Assembly (NCBI RefSeq): GCF_049801055.1
Contig: NZ_JBNAGF010000009.1
Coordinates: 138,215 to 202,214 of the forward strand
DNA from: JBNAGF01 sp049801055
Lineage (GTDB): Bacteria; Pseudomonadota; Alphaproteobacteria; Rhodobacterales; Rhodobacteraceae
DNA length: 64,000 nt
Reading direction: 5' to 3'
Below the pieces are notes generated by a model. It saw nothing but the letters and a program-made list of their open reading frames with translations, did not search any database and was not told the origin of the DNA. Of this stretch, positions 26,398-33,306 are shown one piece after another. The position numbers and the translations under genes were made by a program. Every line of letters begins with the position of its first letter. Position 1 is the stretch's first letter.

Positions 26398-27075
26398 TCA
26401 ACCTTCGGGAAGTGGGGGCAGCGCAGGACGCGGATTGTTGACAGCGTGTGTGTGGATCCGCCGGATGCTCCACTCCACTGCCTTGCGCATCGTATCCCCA
26501 AGAGCCTCGTCAAAGGCAATCGCCAGATCCCCTGCATCATCACTCGCGGAAACCTCGAGTGCTTCGAAAGAGTTCGAGGCAATGATCTTATCATCATATG
26601 CTTCGACTATCTTGACGTTGATCCGGACATTGACCCTCAGAACCGGCTTGTCGTCCGCGCCGGTCAGCACATGAGCCTGAAACTCCCGCAGATCAGTGAC
26701 AACGTGGTAATCCGCCCGCAGCCCGACCGCCGAGCGGCCGACCGCGGCGACCTTCCCGGTGTTCTCGAAACTTTCGATTAGCAACGCTTGAACAATCAAT
26801 GGCGCCCGATCCACCCACCGCGCCTGCGGCAAGTACTGAACCTGCAAGGGGGTCGGTTGAACAGCAATCTGATCAGTGTTCACAGCGGCTGTGGCCGTCG
26901 GTTCCTCGACAACGATCTGTTGCTTGATCCTCGGTAAATTCGACGAAAACGTGCTCTTGGGCGTCAGCGCATAGAGATCGTTCGGTTTCGAGGCGCGATT
27001 GAGCGTTCCCAGCCCAGTACACCCGGAAACGGCCAGCGATAGAACCAAAAAGATAGGAAGAACAACGCGGTTCAT
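26398..27075 (-). CDS. ABC-type transport auxiliary lipoprotein (PqiC/Mla-associated)
   Basis: 225 residues beginning with a lipoprotein signal; the lipobox is AVSGC, lipidated Cys near residue 19. The rest is a mixed alpha/beta domain typical of auxiliary lipoproteins of MCE transporters (YALTPK near the start; QYLPQARWVDRAPLIVQALLIESFENT in the middle). It is likely anchored in the outer membrane facing the periplasm, receiving or delivering lipid for the MCE protein. ATG overlaps the MCE gene stop (ATGA). It is the last gene of the leftward lipid transport operon. Confidence 0.8.
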   Translation of the reverse strand: MNRVVLPIFLVLSLAVSGCTGLGTLNRASKPNDLYALTPKSTFSSNLPRIKQQIVVEEPTATAAVNTDQIAVQPTPLQVQYLPQARWVDRAPLIVQALLIESFENTGKVAAVGRSAVGLRADYHVVTDLREFQAHVLTGADDKPVLRVNVRINVKIVEAYDDKIIASNSFEALEVSASDDAGDLAIAFDEALGDTMRKAVEWSIRRIHTHAVNNPRPALPPLPEG

Positions 27076-28787
27076 CGGCGGAACTCCGAAGCTTGTGTGC
27101 CGAGAAGGAAGCGGGCCGGATCACGCTCGACCCGTTTGACCAGTCGATCGAGATTGACCACCAGTCGCCGCGATTCCTCAACGAATTGCTGCAATTGCGG
27201 CAGACCGACACGCAGGAAACCCGATACCTGCCGGCTGTTCTGCTGCACGATGGTGTCCAGCGTGCCCACAAGATCCGAGGCCGATCGCGACGCACTCAGG
27301 ACCTCTTCCGAGATCACGTCGATATTGCCGGTCACCCGTGTCATTGTGTTCGAGAACTTGTCGACCGCGCTGCGCACGTCGGTAACGATTGCGTCCACAT
27401 CTTCGTCAACGATCCTGTTGACCGAAGCAAAGGCCTGATCGGCGGTGGCAAGGGTGGTCTCGGCACTTTCCATCGCGCTGTAAATTGCTTCCAGCGTGTC
27501 ATTGGCATTGGCGAATGTTTCGGTCGCGGAGTTCAACGCTGTGCGGCCATCATCGCTCAACCCGCGAAGCCGCTCGGCCACGTCCGACACGTTTTCACCA
27601 ATATCGCCGACGACCCGGTTAACCGTCTCGGCCGACCGATGAAGATCCTCCAATAGACCCGGCAGATCCTGCTGAACCGATGCGTTGATAGTTTCAACGG
27701 TGTCGCGGGCATCGGTAAGCGTTTCCTCGAATAGCGCGATCGTGGATTCAGCCTCTTCCAGCCTTTTCTGGGCAGTCTCTCCGACCTGCTCATAGCGGTC
27801 GATCAGCTGTGTTGCCTCGGCACCGACCGAGGCAACCTGCTCCTCCAGCACGCGCGCTGTTTCCTGAACCTGCTCGGCCAGAACCGGCAAGCGATTGGTC
27901 ACCAGATCCTGAGCGGATTCCAAAGTGGCAACGACCGTGGGCTCCAGCGTCTTGACGGTCTCATCCAATGTGGTTGCCACTTCGGTTCCACGCGCGATGA
28001 ATTCGGACAATTCGTTTTGCATCAAACCGTCCGCGGTTGAGAATGCCTCCTTGGCTGTATCCAGCGTTCCGATCGCGCTGTCCGCGGTATCCTGTGCGCG
28101 GGTCAACGTGTCCGTGGCCGTGTTCAGCGTTGTCTCAGCAGTCTCCGAAAGCTGATCGAGCCGATCAGTAAAGGCCGCTATCTCGCGTGCAGCGGAACCA
28201 AGATCACCCGACAGCGTCTCGAAATCATCGAGCGTCCGGTCCAGTCGCCCCGAGGCCGAGGCAAGGTTCTCCAACACCTGACTGACGGCGGCCCGGTTCT
28301 CATCGTTTACGACGGATTGCACATCTTCCAACAGGTCGATTGCCTTGTTCAGCAGCTCTGGTGCACCCTCAAATATGGATTGCAAAGGGCTACGCTTGCT
28401 CTGGATCTCGCTTCCGTCGGGCAACAGGTCCGCCGTAGGAGAACCACCCGATAGGCCAACATAGCTCACCCCTGTCACGCCAAGTGATTGCAGTTGTGCG
28501 ACCGTGTCGGTCTTGATTGGGGTCTCAGAGTCCACTTCCAACCGGACACGCACCTTGGACGGATCATTCTCGTCCAGATCCAGCGATACAACCTGACCGA
28601 CCGGCAATCCATTGTACCTGACGCTGGCTGCCGACGCGAGACCCGAGACATCCTCAAACAGAACATCAAAATAGGCGTATTGGCGACTGACTTCGACCTT
28701 TGCGAACCAGAGCAACGCTCCGAACATGCCGAGAAGCCCCGCAAGCGTAAAGGCTCCAATCAGAATGTAGTTCGCTCGGGTTTCCAT
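27072..28787 (-). CDS. mlaD: MCE/MlaD-family substrate-binding protein with long coiled coil
   Basis: 571 residues. One N-terminal membrane helix (about 8-24) leads into an MCE domain (about 38-118; FEDVSGLASAASVRYNGLPVGQV). A very long, Thr/Ser/Ala/Asp-rich helical region follows (about 140-530), longer than in E. coli MlaD (about 180 residues) and more like PqiB/Mce proteins that form a needle across the periplasm. Hexameric assembly is expected from the family. It carries phospholipid between membranes with the ATPase and permease upstream. Confidence 0.88.
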   Translation of the reverse strand: METRANYILIGAFTLAGLLGMFGALLWFAKVEVSRQYAYFDVLFEDVSGLASAASVRYNGLPVGQVVSLDLDENDPSKVRVRLEVDSETPIKTDTVAQLQSLGVTGVSYVGLSGGSPTADLLPDGSEIQSKRSPLQSIFEGAPELLNKAIDLLEDVQSVVNDENRAAVSQVLENLASASGRLDRTLDDFETLSGDLGSAAREIAAFTDRLDQLSETAETTLNTATDTLTRAQDTADSAIGTLDTAKEAFSTADGLMQNELSEFIARGTEVATTLDETVKTLEPTVVATLESAQDLVTNRLPVLAEQVQETARVLEEQVASVGAEATQLIDRYEQVGETAQKRLEEAESTIALFEETLTDARDTVETINASVQQDLPGLLEDLHRSAETVNRVVGDIGENVSDVAERLRGLSDDGRTALNSATETFANANDTLEAIYSAMESAETTLATADQAFASVNRIVDEDVDAIVTDVRSAVDKFSNTMTRVTGNIDVISEEVLSASRSASDLVGTLDTIVQQNSRQVSGFLRVGLPQLQQFVEESRRLVVNLDRLVKRVERDPARFLLGTQASEFRR

Positions 28788-28803
28788 ACTTTCTCTACTT
28801 GCC

Positions 28804-29634
28804 TCAACCTCTGTTCAGGTCCTTGTCCGGACCCTTTTCCTGCGCCGCCCGCGCCCTCGGGCCGGTAAAGTACTCCTGAACCCAAGGATGATCGACCGAG
28901 GTCATCTCCTCGATCGGACCTTCAACCAAGACGCGCTTTTCCGCAAGCACCGCGACCCGGTCGCAGATTGCATAAAGGCTGTCGAGATCGTGCGTCACCA
29001 TGAATACCGTCAGTCCGAGCGATCGTTGAAGCTCGCCAATCAGATCATCGTAGGCGGCCGCTCCGATAGGGTCGAGCCCGGCGGTTGGTTCGTCAAGAAA
29101 GACGATTTCAGGGTCCAGCGCCAACGCGCGGGCCAGTGCCGCACGCTTGCGCATCCCACCGGAAAGCTCCGAAGGCAGTTTGCCACACGCCAGCGGCGGC
29201 AGGCCGACAAGGCTGATTTTCAACTCACCCAACGCTTTCATCAGACTTTCACTGATGTTCAAATGCTCTCGCATGGGTGCGACAACGTTCTGCAACACGG
29301 TGAGTGATGAAAACAGAGCACCGTCCTGAAAGGCCACGCCCCAACTGCGTTCGACCTGCGCCCGCTCTGATTCCGGTGCGTTCAGCACGTCCACACCCAG
29401 AACTTCGATACTGCCTGCGGCCGGCGTGTTCAGACCCACAATCGTGCGCAGCAACACCGATTTACCCGTGCCCGAGCCGCCAACGATGCCCAGCACCTCG
29501 CCGCGCCAAACATCGAGATCCAGATTGTCGTGCACCACCTGCGGCCCAAAGGCGTTTCGCAACCCGCGCACCCGGATCACCGCCTCTCGCTGGGTGCCGG
29601 TATCCTGCTGTTCCGGAGCCATCGATCCGTCCAT
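28804..29634 (-). CDS. mlaF: ABC transporter ATPase, MlaF type
   Basis: 276-residue ATPase. Walker A is GGSGTGKSVLLRTI, signature LSGGMRKRAALARAL, Walker B EIVFLDEPTAGLDP, and the switch His is in VTHDLDS. The start is the ATG one base after the permease stop (TGA C ATG); longer upstream frames overlap the permease and are unlikely. It powers the lipid transporter together with the STAS-MlaE permease and the MCE protein 16 bases downstream. Confidence 0.92.
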   Translation of the reverse strand: MDGSMAPEQQDTGTQREAVIRVRGLRNAFGPQVVHDNLDLDVWRGEVLGIVGGSGTGKSVLLRTIVGLNTPAAGSIEVLGVDVLNAPESERAQVERSWGVAFQDGALFSSLTVLQNVVAPMREHLNISESLMKALGELKISLVGLPPLACGKLPSELSGGMRKRAALARALALDPEIVFLDEPTAGLDPIGAAAYDDLIGELQRSLGLTVFMVTHDLDSLYAICDRVAVLAEKRVLVEGPIEEMTSVDHPWVQEYFTGPRARAAQEKGPDKDLNRG

Positions 29635-29635
29635 G

Positions 29636-30760
29636 TCAGATCCCCATCTCGGAAAAGAAGATCGAGAAAAGGGCATCAATCGCGATCACCGCAAAGATCG
29701 ATTGGACCACCGACGCCGTGGTCCGGCGTCCGACGCTTTCCGCAGAACCGCGGACCTGCATCGCCTGCCAACAGGCGATCACCCCGATTGCCACAGCAAA
29801 GAACGGAGCCTTTATCAGACCGACCCCGAAATGCCAGACATCGGTGTTTTCCTTCAGCCGCGTTACGAACATGCCCGGGCTGACACCCAGATCGATCCAG
29901 CTCATCAGCATTCCGCCCAGCAATCCGGCCAGATCGGCAATAAACCCAAGGATCGGCAGCACGACCAACAGCGCCAGCGCACGCGGCACCACCAGAACCT
30001 CGATCGGGTCGAGCCCAAGCGTACGCATCGCGTCGATCTCTTCCTGCACCTTCATCGACCCGATCGACGCGGTAAAAGCGGACCCGGATCGGCCTGCCAC
30101 GATGATCGCAGTCAGCAAGATCCCCAGTTCGCGTAAGATCGAGATCGAAATCAGTTCGACGACGAACACCTCGGCCCCGAATTGCTTGAGCTGGGTTGCC
30201 CCCTGGAACGCCAGAACCACTCCGATAAGGAAACCCATAAGAGCCACGATTGGCACCGCTTTGAGCCCGGTTTCTTCCATCTGGGTCACAACCGAAGCCC
30301 ATCTGAGCCGCCACGGAAAAGCCACGGAGCGGAAAATGCGGTGCAGTGTCAGCCCGAAAAACCCGACAATCGAAAGGGTGTCCTCCCATGCTCCGACCGT
30401 GCGGCGCCCCAGCTTCTCCAGCCACGGCACAAACCCGCGCGGTGGCGGTTCGGAACCTGGTTCGACCGGGATGTTTTCGGTCACGGTTTCCAAAAGGGCC
30501 GCATGGGCAGGTGCCGCACCGACAACCTCAACGCGGATCCCCTCTGCCTCGAGCCGCTGCTTTAGATTGGCAATCATCAATGCCCCACCGGTGTCGAGCG
30601 AATCGACCGCAGACAGATCAATCTCGGCGCTGCTGCCCTGCGCCAGCAATCCGGCCATCGGCGCTTCGATACTGTCCAGCGACCGGGTCAGCAGCTTTCC
30701 GGCAAACCGGACCAGCGTGCTGTCTTGGGTGAATTCGGTGGTGAGCGTCGGGCTTGCCAT
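29636..30760 (-). CDS. mlaE: MlaE-family permease with fused N-terminal STAS domain
   Basis: About 374 residues from the chosen ATG at 30760. The first 100 or so residues form a STAS domain (EIDLSAVDSLDTGGALMIANL), equivalent to the separate MlaB protein of E. coli. The MlaE permease follows with about five helices and the GRSGSAFTASIGSMKVQEEIDAMRTLG coupling region. A GTG at 30850 in the same frame would add 30 residues; neither start has a strong ribosome site, so the N-terminus is uncertain. First gene of the leftward lipid-transport operon. Confidence 0.88.
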   Translation of the reverse strand: MASPTLTTEFTQDSTLVRFAGKLLTRSLDSIEAPMAGLLAQGSSAEIDLSAVDSLDTGGALMIANLKQRLEAEGIRVEVVGAAPAHAALLETVTENIPVEPGSEPPPRGFVPWLEKLGRRTVGAWEDTLSIVGFFGLTLHRIFRSVAFPWRLRWASVVTQMEETGLKAVPIVALMGFLIGVVLAFQGATQLKQFGAEVFVVELISISILRELGILLTAIIVAGRSGSAFTASIGSMKVQEEIDAMRTLGLDPIEVLVVPRALALLVVLPILGFIADLAGLLGGMLMSWIDLGVSPGMFVTRLKENTDVWHFGVGLIKAPFFAVAIGVIACWQAMQVRGSAESVGRRTTASVVQSIFAVIAIDALFSIFFSEMGI

Positions 30761-31118
30761 AACGGGATTAAGAAGCCGCAACCAAAGCTTCTGCAACGGT
30801 TTTCCGTTCACCGAGCCGGATATTGTCGAAAATCGTAGCGATTGGCCCACCAGACAACCCTATGCGGGAACGAAACCCTCGGTGGGGTCGGCCCAAGATT
30901 CTTGCTGCACAAAAAAACCAAAAAAGTTTTGAACCCTTTGCCCACCCCGCCCGACATATGTTCGTAACGAGTGTTGCACTTGCCGGGGGGCGGAGTTTCG
31001 CAAGACCAACGGGCAATCCGGGGGATGCCCGTTGGTCTTCCCGGCATTGCCATAGATCCGGCAAGTGCCTTTAGATCCTTAATCCGGCAATGGAGTGCCA
31101 TAACACTTGGGTGGGAAT
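30761..31118. other. Divergent control region between mlaE and the LysR gene
   Basis: 358 bases without a convincing gene. It holds an A/T tract (30908-30930; cacaaaaaaaccaaaaaa on the plus strand), a nested inverted repeat at 30976-31068, and the promoters of both flanking genes, which I cannot assign precisely. A LysR-type gene divergent from an operon often regulates it, so the region is a candidate target of the LysR protein. Confidence 0.5.
30976..31068. repeat. Nested inverted repeats (93 bp)
   Basis: Inner hairpin: perfect 14-bp arms 31002-31015 and 31026-31039 with a 10-base loop. Outer arms: perfect 11-bp GCACTTGCCGG (30976-30986) and CCGGCAAGTGC (31058-31068). A third copy of the CCCGGCA part lies at 31040-31046. 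This is too structured for chance. It could be a palindromic mobile relic, a structured leader RNA, or an operator/terminator pair. Confidence 0.7.
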
Positions 31119-32024
31119 ATGAAGCGACTGATCGAAATGGAAGCCTTTGCAAGCGTTGTCGATCAAGGCGGTTTTACAAGTGCAGCCAAGAAAATGGGCA
31201 TCTCGAAGTCCGCAGTTTCAAAGCATGTCGCCAATCTTGAAACCCGTCTGGGTGCCCGACTGTTGAACCGCTCAACGCGCCGGGTCGGCCCGACCGAGAT
31301 TGGTCTCGCTTTTTATGACAGGGCGCGTCGGGTTCTCAACGACGCCGGCGACGCCGAAGCACTGGTCCGGTCAATGCAGGGCAAGCCCTCGGGTCGGCTG
31401 CGGATCAGCGTGGCAACCGATTTCGGGGTGAACACCTTGTCTCCAGTGGTCAGCAGATTTCTGGACGATCAGCCCGACGTAAAGGTCGAACTCGTGCTCA
31501 GCAATCGACGGGTCGATCTGATCTCGGAAGGGTTTGATCTGGCCATCCGCATAGGCGACATGGCCGACAGCACCCTCGTTGCCCGCAAGCTGGCGGAAAG
31601 CAATGTCCGCATCGTTGCCAGCCCGCGCTACCTTGAACAGCATGGACAGCCAAAGAAGATCGAAGATCTGAGCGAACACAAATTGCTCAACTATCTTTCG
31701 CGTTCGAACGGCGAAACCTGGAAACTGGCCCGTAGCTCGGGAAAGTGCGAGCAAGTTCATTCCAACAGTTCGCTCAGCGTCAATGACGGACAATCGTTGC
31801 TGAACGCTGTTCGCAGCGGCGCGGGAATGGCGTGCCTTCCCAGTTTTCTCTATTGCGACGCGATGGAGGCTGGCGAAGTTGTCGATGCCATGCCAGGGCT
31901 CGAACTCAAAAGCCAATCGATCCACATCGTTTATCCACCGGGTCGCTTTGTGCAGCCCAAGGTCCGCGCCTTCATCGACTTTCTGGTCGCGGCCTTTGCC
32001 CGCAAAGGCCCCGAACACTGGTAG
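31119..32024 (+). CDS. LysR-family transcriptional regulator
   Basis: 301 residues. The N-terminal winged helix (about 1-62; FASVVDQGGFTSAAKKMGISKSAVSKHVANLE) is followed by the effector-binding domain (about 88-295). The subgroup resembles AaeR/DmlR-like regulators (RISVATDFGVNTLSPVVSRFLDDQPDVKVEL). The start is the ATG at 31119 after a GGGTGGGAA ribosome site. It is divergent from the Mla operon across a structured region; its effector is unknown. A small hairpin CGGGT-4-ACCCG about 15 bases after the stop may help terminate. Confidence 0.88.
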   Translation: MKRLIEMEAFASVVDQGGFTSAAKKMGISKSAVSKHVANLETRLGARLLNRSTRRVGPTEIGLAFYDRARRVLNDAGDAEALVRSMQGKPSGRLRISVATDFGVNTLSPVVSRFLDDQPDVKVELVLSNRRVDLISEGFDLAIRIGDMADSTLVARKLAESNVRIVASPRYLEQHGQPKKIEDLSEHKLLNYLSRSNGETWKLARSSGKCEQVHSNSSLSVNDGQSLLNAVRSGAGMACLPSFLYCDAMEAGEVVDAMPGLELKSQSIHIVYPPGRFVQPKVRAFIDFLVAAFARKGPEHW

Positions 32025-32133
32025 CCAAGGTCAGCGGGTTCGCACCCGAACTGGGCGCAATCCTGCAAATCCTTGAGCACGTTGTAGAAAACCCATGACA
32101 GTGTGATCCTCTATTGGCTAGGGTCGCTTATGC

Positions 32134-32159
32134 GAACCTTGTTTCCAGTATCATCTGTC
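32134..32159 (+). promoter_or_regulatory. Possible ECF-sigma-dependent promoter
   Basis: GAACC (32134-32138) and TGTC (32156-32159) separated by 17 bases resemble the GAAC/GTC elements of autoregulated ECF sigma genes. They are placed about a dozen bases before the sigma-factor ATG at 32171. The match is short and may be chance. Confidence 0.3.
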
Positions 32160-32170
32160 AGGCGAATTTA

Positions 32171-32722
32171 ATGAGTGCAGATCACGGTTTCCTGGTGCGC
32201 CAGATAGCAAACGGCGACAAGCGGGCCTTTGCCGCGCTCTACCGGGATCTGGAACAGCCCACGCTCAGATTTATTCGCTCCAGAATGAACGATCCGTTCG
32301 AAGCGAACGACATACTACATGACACGTTTATGGAAGTCTGGCGTTCCGCTGGCAGATTTGAAGGCAGGTCGATGGTCAGAACTTGGATATTTGGCATAGC
32401 CTACCGGAAAGGCATCGACGCCCTGCGTAAGCGGCGGCGGCTGGATACAGACGCCGACATGCCGGAACAGCCGGATCCGACCGTTGGGGCCGACATGGTG
32501 CTGAATGCAAACGAAGAGGCCGCACATCTGCGCACCTGTCTTGACCAGCTGTCGGTGGACCATCGCATGGCCGTATCACTCGCCTTCTACGAGGACATGA
32601 CCTACGACGAAATAGCCGAGGTTGCCGGGGTCCCGGCCGGCACCATCAAATCCCGGGTTCACCACGCCAAGAAAAGCCTTCTTGAGTGCCTTAAAACCAA
32701 AGTGGCGAGGCAAGCTGGATGA
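32171..32722 (+). CDS. ECF-type RNA polymerase sigma factor
   Basis: 183 residues. The sigma2 region is at about 15-85 (FEANDILHDTFMEVWRSAGRFEG, RTWIFGIAYRKGIDALRK), a short acidic linker follows, and sigma4 is at about 118-170 (RMAVSLAFYEDMTYDEIAEVAGVPAGTIKSRVHHAKK). The start is the ATG at 32171; an upstream in-frame codon lacks support. The stop overlaps the anti-sigma ATG (ATGA), the classic sigma/anti-sigma arrangement. It likely transcribes this operon, including the protease, in response to an envelope signal. Confidence 0.92.
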   Translation: MSADHGFLVRQIANGDKRAFAALYRDLEQPTLRFIRSRMNDPFEANDILHDTFMEVWRSAGRFEGRSMVRTWIFGIAYRKGIDALRKRRRLDTDADMPEQPDPTVGADMVLNANEEAAHLRTCLDQLSVDHRMAVSLAFYEDMTYDEIAEVAGVPAGTIKSRVHHAKKSLLECLKTKVARQAG

Positions 32723-33306
32723 CACGGTATTCGAAAGAAGAACTCGACGCCCTGCTGGTATTCTACGCCAACGGCTCCCTCACCGGAGCCGAACGCACAG
32801 CGATTGAAGACGCGCTTGAACAGGATCCCGACCTGCGCGACGACCTGCGCCACCTCGTGTTGCTGCGGGACGAGATGCGTGACGAAGATCCCGGACTTGC
32901 AAACGAGATCGCGTTTCACAGGATCATGCAGGAAATCGATACGACTCCGCAGGACGCACCCACAGAGAATGGCGAAGCGGAAAAGCGGCCCCGTATCTCC
33001 ATTGCCCGATGGATCGCCGCCCTGGCACTGATCGCGCTTGTCACCCAGAGCGTGGTTCTGTGGCGAAACAGCCTAGGCTATCAACTTGCGTCCAATGACG
33101 CCCAAACCGATATCATTGTTGCCTTTCATCCGTCGGTTTCCGAGGGCGATATCCGGGATTTGCTGCTCGAACTGGACTTGCAAATTGTTTCCGGTCCATC
33201 CTCACTAGGCCTTTACGGGCTGAACGCCGATAATCCTTCTGCCGCGCTCGCTGCTTTGAAGGCCCATTCGGCGGTTGTTGAAAGTGCGCAGGATGCGATG
33301 GATTAG
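32719..33306 (+). CDS. Single-span membrane anti-sigma factor
   Basis: 195 residues. The cytoplasmic N-terminal half (1-90) is the predicted sigma-binding domain without a zinc HCC motif. One membrane helix spans about 97-115 (WIAALALIALVTQSVVLW). The periplasmic part (about 125-195) contains IVAFHPSVSEGDIRDLLLELDLQIVSGPS split over two strands and helices; this resembles the propeptide/inhibitor-like fold near subtilisin proteases. Such a sensor domain next to a subtilisin gene suggests that the protease and anti-sigma interact. Its end overlaps the protease start by 14 bases. Confidence 0.85.
   Translation: MTRYSKEELDALLVFYANGSLTGAERTAIEDALEQDPDLRDDLRHLVLLRDEMRDEDPGLANEIAFHRIMQEIDTTPQDAPTENGEAEKRPRISIARWIAALALIALVTQSVVLWRNSLGYQLASNDAQTDIIVAFHPSVSEGDIRDLLLELDLQIVSGPSSLGLYGLNADNPSAALAALKAHSAVVESAQDAMD

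Noticed and set aside
29304..30932. 542-residue plus-strand open frame over the lipid transporter genes
   Set aside because: It lies antisense to mlaF and mlaE, which have full family motifs. Composition is Ser/Pro/Arg-rich without domains.
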